Below, in pieces: positions 52,331 through 56,498 of a stretch of DNA of 56,498 nt (positions are counted from its first letter, which is position 1; each line of letters opens with the position of its first letter). The translations under genes were made by a program, and so were the position numbers. Under the pieces are notes generated by a model that worked only from the letters and a program-made list of their open reading frames with translations, was not told the origin of the DNA and did no database searches. The stretch is taken from positions 1 to 56,498 of the forward strand of contig NZ_JOEC01000006.1 of the NCBI RefSeq assembly GCF_000718085.1, written 5' to 3'. The DNA comes from Mycetocola saprophilus (GTDB lineage: Bacteria; Actinomycetota; Actinomycetes; Actinomycetales; Microbacteriaceae).

Positions 52331-53791
52331 CTAGACGGTACGCCCGGAGCCAAATCCCAGGTCCGGAAGCGGAATTCCCAGGTCCGCCAGGGCGGCACCG
52401 GCGGCGGCAAATCCCCCGCGACCGTGGACGCCGGGGCCCGGCGGGACCGAGGCCGAGCCGAGATACAGGCCGGGCACCGGGGTTCGCCAGGGTTCGCGGG
52501 CCAGGACCGGGCGAGCCAGGAGCTGAGGCAGGTCGGTGGCCCCGGTTCCGATGTCGCCGCCAATCATGCTGGGGTTGCGGGCCTCCACCTGGGCGGCCGA
52601 GGTGTGCACGCTGGCCAGAATCGTGTCGCGGAACCCGGGGGCAAACTTTTCGATCCGTGCGGTGATGATGTCGGTGGGGTCCAGATTGCTCCCCGCGGGG
52701 ACGTGCACATAGGCCCACAGCACGGCCTTTCCCTCGGGGGCACGGCCGGGATCCACGCTCGAGGGCTGGGTGATCAGCACATATGGCTGATCCGACATGT
52801 TTCCGCGCGTCACGGCATTTTCGGCGCGCGCGATGCTCCGCGCGCTCTCCCCGAGGTGCACGGTGGGGGCGTCCCTGAGCGCGGAATCCAGCCAGGGTAC
52901 GGGCTCGGAGAGGGCAAAGTCGACCTTCGCGGATCCATTCCCATAACGGAATGAGCGCAGGTTCCGGCAATACTTCTCGGGCAGCACATCCCCGGCGATG
53001 TGGGCGAGATCCCGCGCGGAGGTATCAAAGATGATCGCGTCGGATCCGCGCAGCTCATCCGCATGCGTGATTCGGGTACCGGTGAGCACGCGGCCCCCGT
53101 GAGCTTCCAGATCCGCCAGCAGGGCGGCGGTCACCGCGCCCGCTCCGCCGATCGGGACCGGCCACCCGCGAGGACCGTGGGCATGGGCGGCGAGGATCAG
53201 ACCCACGGCGCTCAGCGCCAGGGAACGGATATTGCCGATACCGTGCGCCGCGACCCCGGCAAACATCGCGCGGGCAACCTCCGAGCGCAGCCCCACGCTC
53301 GCCTCCCCGAGCGGGGACGCGGCGAGAACCGACAGTCCCAGCCGCGCGGCCAGGATCGGATGGGCAGGGGCGTTCCCCAGCGGCGCCGAGATTAGGTTGG
53401 CCACGGGTTCCAGCCGCGACACCAGGGGCTCGAAGATCCGTCGCCAGCGCGAGCCGTCGCCGCTAAGGCCCTCCGCGGTGCGGTCCAGATCACGATAGGC
53501 GATGCCCACGGTCCCGGGCTCAAGCGCATGCGCGTAGGAAATCTCGGGCACCGCATAGGGCACCCGCTCGGTCAACCCGAAGGCCTGGAAGAACGGGGAA
53601 GTCATCGCCATCGGATGCACCGCCGAACCCCAGTCATGCAGGAATCCCGGAAGGGTGAGCTCCTCGGTGCGGCACCCCCCACCCGGGGTGTCCGCGGCCT
53701 CAAAAACCGTGACGTCGAGTCCCGCCCGAGCCAGGGTCACCGCCGCCGCGAGACCGTTAGGGCCACTTCCGATAATTGCCGCCGATGTCAT
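52331..53791 (-). CDS. FAD-dependent phytoene-desaturase-like oxidoreductase
   Basis: A 486-residue flavoprotein of the phytoene dehydrogenase/PYROXD2-like group. FAD-binding AAIIGSGPNGLAAAVTLARAG (4-24), VFEAADTPGGGCRTEEL (about 29-45), a middle lipophilic domain, and a C-terminal LYLGSASVPPGPGVHGRGGFAAA. No carotenoid genes are nearby, so the substrate is unknown. TAGACT lies six nucleotides before the ATG (leaderless). It ends 59 bp before dnaX on the same strand. Confidence 0.88.
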   Translation of the reverse strand: MTSAAIIGSGPNGLAAAVTLARAGLDVTVFEAADTPGGGCRTEELTLPGFLHDWGSAVHPMAMTSPFFQAFGLTERVPYAVPEISYAHALEPGTVGIAYRDLDRTAEGLSGDGSRWRRIFEPLVSRLEPVANLISAPLGNAPAHPILAARLGLSVLAASPLGEASVGLRSEVARAMFAGVAAHGIGNIRSLALSAVGLILAAHAHGPRGWPVPIGGAGAVTAALLADLEAHGGRVLTGTRITHADELRGSDAIIFDTSARDLAHIAGDVLPEKYCRNLRSFRYGNGSAKVDFALSEPVPWLDSALRDAPTVHLGESARSIARAENAVTRGNMSDQPYVLITQPSSVDPGRAPEGKAVLWAYVHVPAGSNLDPTDIITARIEKFAPGFRDTILASVHTSAAQVEARNPSMIGGDIGTGATDLPQLLARPVLAREPWRTPVPGLYLGSASVPPGPGVHGRGGFAAAGAALADLGIPLPDLGFGSGRTV

Positions 53792-53797
53792 GGGGTC

Positions 53798-53803
53798 AGT
53801 CTA
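53798..53803 (-). promoter_or_regulatory. Predicted -10 element of the oxidoreductase gene (leaderless)
   Basis: Minus-strand TAGACT, six nucleotides (GACCCC), then ATG. Confidence 0.5.
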
Positions 53804-54165
53804 GGCCGCGGGCTCGTGTTCGGGTGGAGGCCTGACCGCGAGTGGTCTCCTCGCCACGCAAACCTCAAAACCCCGTAATTGCACGGTTTTCAACTCCGCG
53901 TAACATCGCGAAACCTCCCGGATCAAAACGTGACACAGGGTGGCAAATAGCGTCGAAAAAGTTACCCCAAGTCGGGGGACGCCACCCGTGTGTGACACCC
54001 GGTTTTCCTAATCACCACGCGATAATTACGCGGTTTTTCACCCGATTTTTCACCCCGTCCCCCGCCCGGGGGACCCCCTGGACGGCCAATTTCCGGATTG
54101 CTAGCCTGTCCGCACGTGCGCGGGTACGCGTGCGTCACCGTTCATCCGAATAAGGGGATTCTTCG
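53804..54165. other. Upstream region of the surface-protein gene
   Basis: No gene found. The stretch is AT-richer than its surroundings. A motif TAATTxCxCGGTTTTxCA recurs at 53876-53893 and 54023-54040, and GTGACAC/GTGTGACAC motifs recur near 53931 and 53990. The promoter is annotated separately at 54079-54107. A palindrome CGCACGTGCG sits at 54111-54120 in the leader. Confidence 0.5.
54079..54107 (+). promoter_or_regulatory. Predicted promoter of the choice-of-anchor G gene
   Basis: TGGACG (54079-54084), a 17-bp spacer and TAGCCT (54102-54107). A leader of about 50 nt with AAGGGGA (54152-54158) precedes the ATG. Confidence 0.5.
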
Positions 54166-56498
54166 ATGAGAACAAATGCACCACCGAGCTGGAAGAAGCG
54201 CCGAGCGCGCAACCGGCTCCTGACAACCACCGCGGGGGTTGCCCTAGGGGCGCTCATCGCGGTCCCGATTGGGAACGCAGCGGTTGCGGCTCCCAACGAC
54301 GCCTCCGAGGCTCAGGGACAGTTCCTGAGCAGCGGACTTTTCAATTCCGCGATCCCGCTTGCGGATCTCGGCACGGCCGTCGCGGGTAACCCATCGGCAC
54401 CGGCTGCCAACACCCAAGCCCTGAACGTGGGGGCACTCGGTGCCATCAACGTCGGCCTGGGTTCGCTGCAACTTCCGCTGATTGGCCCGGCCGGTACCGG
54501 TCTGATCGATCTGGGCCAGCTGGGAACCCTGCGTGGTTTTGCCTCGGCTCCGTCCGCCACGAACGCGATCGCCTCCTCCGGCCTGATTCAGGCCGATGGA
54601 AGCCTGGCGGTCAGCGGCGGCAATGGCTCTACCCTGAGTCCCGCGTACATTGACCTGCACCGACTGTTCAGCCAGCTCCAGGTGACCGGCCTGACCGACA
54701 CGGTGCTGGACCAAGCGCGACTGGAAATTGGTGCTCTCGCGTCACGGATCGAGGCCACCGGCCCGACCACGACGTCGAGCCAGTACGCGCTGAGCCAGCT
54801 GGGACTTGAGCTGCGCAGCCCGCTGGTGGGTGGCGTGACCACCACGCTCGGTACCACCGTACAGAGCACGGCCAACGGTCTGAACTCCCTGGTAGGCCCA
54901 GGCGGCGCACTGACCAACATTCTGAACGCGGTTGCCGGTGTGATCAACACCCTGAACCTCGGCTCGATCGGCGGCCTGAACATTGGGCTGCTTGAGGTGA
55001 CCGGCACGCCAACCGTGGCGATCAACGGTCTCGACACCGTGGGTGCCACGGTCGTTCAGAAGCTCATCGCAGAACCGATTACCAGCGGAGCGGTGACCAT
55101 CAACGTGGGAACCGGCGCGATCAGCGTTGACCTTGCCAAGATCGTTGAGGACATCGATGGCAGCGACATCAACAACCTGCCGGCGAACACCGAGCTGCTT
55201 TCGGCTCAGGTAATTAACGCCATTGTTACCGGCGTCACCAACACCATCTCCGCTATTACCGAACGGGTGACCGAGCTCACGTTGGAAACCATCAACGCGC
55301 TGTCAGTCACATTGTCCCTGAACATTCGGGGCGCATGTCTGCTCGGTGCATGTGCGCTGACTGGTGGGATCACGATTAACGGTTCTCTCGCTCAGCTGAG
55401 TGGCCTGGACCCGACCCCGTTAACCATTGATACCTCCAGCCTGAGCCTGATCGGTCTCCCGATCGGGCAGATCCTGGCTCCGCTGACCAACGGCATCCTG
55501 GCCGGTCTGGCGACGATCGTGAGCGGCACCCTGGGTGTCGCCCTGCGCACCGCAATCACCGCGGTGGGGCCTGCCCTAACCCCGCTGGTTCAGGCGCTGG
55601 TGACTCCGATCACCACCGCCCTGGACCCGATTCTGCGTGGCGTTCTCAACCAGGTTGTGGCGATTCGTATTAACGAACAGCCGCATGCCGCTCCTCTGAA
55701 TGGGACCGGTGACCTGGGTACGAACTCCCGCACAGTTCGTGCACTCGGAGTTTCGCTCCTGCCGGTTCTGGGGAACGTCGCCTCGATCGGCCTGGCTTCC
55801 TCGACCGTCCGCGTCGCCGCGGATGACCCGGGTGGAGCCGATGCCACCGCAGATGCCAACGCCACGGCTACCGCCGATGCAACGGCCACCGCAGACGCAA
55901 ACGCCGCGGCCGCCGCAGACCCCGGCGCCACCGCAGACACCACCGCCGCAGCGGACGCGAACGTGAACGCTTCGGCTTCGGCCTCGGCCTCGGCAAACGC
56001 CAACGGTGACAACACTGCCGCCGCCCAGGCAGCGGCTCAGGCCGCAGCCAACGGTGACAACACCGCAGCGGGAACCACCGCCGCAACCGCCAACGCCAAC
56101 GCCGCATCGCAGGCAGCCGCAACCGCCGAAGCATCCTCGGATGCCTCGGCAACCTCGGCTACCGCCGCGAACTCATCGGCTAATGCCGCCGCAGTCGGTG
56201 CCGCAGACTCCAACGGCAACAGCGACAGCGCCGCCGAAGGAACCGCAGCTGCCAACGGAAACGCGGGGGCAGCCGCCTCGGTAGCAGCCAACGCCACCTC
56301 ATCCTCGGACGCGTCGACCGACGCGGCCGCGAACGGCACCGCCACCGCTAACCCGGAGGCCGCAGCCACCGCAACCGCTGATGCCGACGCAACCGGAACG
56401 GCCACCGCCGACCCGGGCGCAGAAGCAACCGCCACGTCCGATGCCGCCACCACGGCAGATCCGCCCAGGCAGCAGCCCAGGCCGCAGCCAACGGCGAC
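54166..56498 (+). CDS. Secreted choice-of-anchor G family surface protein (3' end missing)
   Basis: At least 765 residues, open to near the window end. Signal peptide about 1-43 (basic MRTNAPPSWKKRRARNR, hydrophobic core, NAAVAAP). Residues about 47-545 are a Leu/Gly/Ile/Thr/Asn-rich beta-helical-looking domain. FLSSGLFNSAIPLADLGTAV, QALNVGALGAINVGLGSLQLPL and a Cys pair (RGACLLGACAL) fit choice-of-anchor G proteins. From about residue 552 the chain is almost only Ala, Asp, Asn, Thr, Ser and Gly in irregular repeats, a stalk-like tail. At about 56460 the repeat pattern changes frame: the bases after GCAGAT would read AQAAAQAAANGD with one extra base but read PPRQQPRPQPTA as given. The anchor is not seen. 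Probably an adhesin or wall protein. Confidence 0.8.
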   Translation, partial: MRTNAPPSWKKRRARNRLLTTTAGVALGALIAVPIGNAAVAAPNDASEAQGQFLSSGLFNSAIPLADLGTAVAGNPSAPAANTQALNVGALGAINVGLGSLQLPLIGPAGTGLIDLGQLGTLRGFASAPSATNAIASSGLIQADGSLAVSGGNGSTLSPAYIDLHRLFSQLQVTGLTDTVLDQARLEIGALASRIEATGPTTTSSQYALSQLGLELRSPLVGGVTTTLGTTVQSTANGLNSLVGPGGALTNILNAVAGVINTLNLGSIGGLNIGLLEVTGTPTVAINGLDTVGATVVQKLIAEPITSGAVTINVGTGAISVDLAKIVEDIDGSDINNLPANTELLSAQVINAIVTGVTNTISAITERVTELTLETINALSVTLSLNIRGACLLGACALTGGITINGSLAQLSGLDPTPLTIDTSSLSLIGLPIGQILAPLTNGILAGLATIVSGTLGVALRTAITAVGPALTPLVQALVTPITTALDPILRGVLNQVVAIRINEQPHAAPLNGTGDLGTNSRTVRALGVSLLPVLGNVASIGLASSTVRVAADDPGGADATADANATATADATATADANAAAAADPGATADTTAAADANVNASASASASANANGDNTAAAQAAAQAAANGDNTAAGTTAATANANAASQAAATAEASSDASATSATAANSSANAAAVGAADSNGNSDSAAEGTAAANGNAGAAASVAANATSSSDASTDAAANGTATANPEAAATATADADATGTATADPGAEATATSDAATTADPPRQQPRPQPTA
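55821..56498 (+). repeat. Ala/Asp/Asn/Thr-coding degenerate repeat tract
   Basis: Runs of GCC-ACC-GCA-GAC and GCC-AAC-GCC type codons, with a longer unit (GCCCAGGCAGC...AACGGTGAC) at 56024-56055, again at 56036-56058 in part, and at 56462-56498. Such tracts collapse easily in assembly. Confidence 0.8.

Noticed and set aside
52273..54165. SRP (4.5S) RNA, often near dnaX
   Set aside because: The conserved GGAAGCAGC-type core is not present on either strand here.

Overview
This is chromosomal DNA from a high-GC actinobacterium, most likely of the family Microbacteriaceae. The evidence is uniform GC-rich coding sequence, GTG and TTG starts, a topoisomerase I with a Lys/Ala tail and no zinc fingers, an actinobacterial 6C small RNA, a helicase/secretion-neighbourhood Tad locus, LPxTG-like LASTG and LGETG sorting signals, malate:quinone oxidoreductase, and many apparently leaderless promoters. 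The genus cannot be fixed from sequence alone. The window seems to run off an assembly edge on the right, inside a repetitive gene.

Layout. 1-7400: a TetR-controlled alpha/beta hydrolase with two operator palindromes, an MMPL exporter coupled to nicotinamidase, a PBP4-type carboxypeptidase, tRNA-Thr(CGU) and an MmpS-like lipoprotein. 7600-15500: cell-surface and accessory genes. These are a secreted, probably sortase-anchored phosphoesterase behind a PHO-box-like site, a Leu/Gly-rich lipoprotein, a three-CBM32 GH16 glucanase with a sorting signal, NAD(P)HX dehydratase and an FBP zinc-finger protein. 15600-23450: a baeRF-type release-factor-like protein, then topA-tmk-holB and a secreted tripeptidyl-aminopeptidase-like lipoprotein. 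23700-29250: a compact Tad-like pilus/secretion locus (ATPase, F protein, DUF4244 pilin, two TadE-like pseudopilins) interrupted by a frameshifted MFS gene and preceded by a 6C RNA. 29450-36100: acs, ridA, a DUF4177 gene, a PASTA-containing class A PBP (ponA2 type) with its metallophosphoesterase partner, and tRNA-Pro(CGG). 36200-39350: a thiamine operon (TPP riboswitch, thiM, thiE, thiD-tenA fusion). 39400-45850: ugd-tdk, then an overlapping operon of a sensor kinase, a membrane protein with a degenerate GGDEF domain, and mqo. 45900-53800: asd, lysC with an internal beta-subunit start, recR, dnaX and a phytoene-desaturase-like oxidoreductase. 54166 to the end: a secreted choice-of-anchor G surface protein with a very long Ala-rich tail.

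How it fits together. Most genes are housekeeping in tightly coupled groups (ATGA, GTGA or TAGTG overlaps). The order topA, tad cluster, 6C RNA, acs, ridA/DUF4177, ponA2, phosphoesterase resembles the Mycobacterium tuberculosis Rv3646c-Rv3683 region as I recall it. The more unusual biology is in the surface proteins with slippage-prone repeats, the kinase/degenerate-GGDEF/mqo operon, and a repeated promoter layout (TANNNT, 6-7 nt, start codon) that predicts leaderless mRNAs for at least seven genes.
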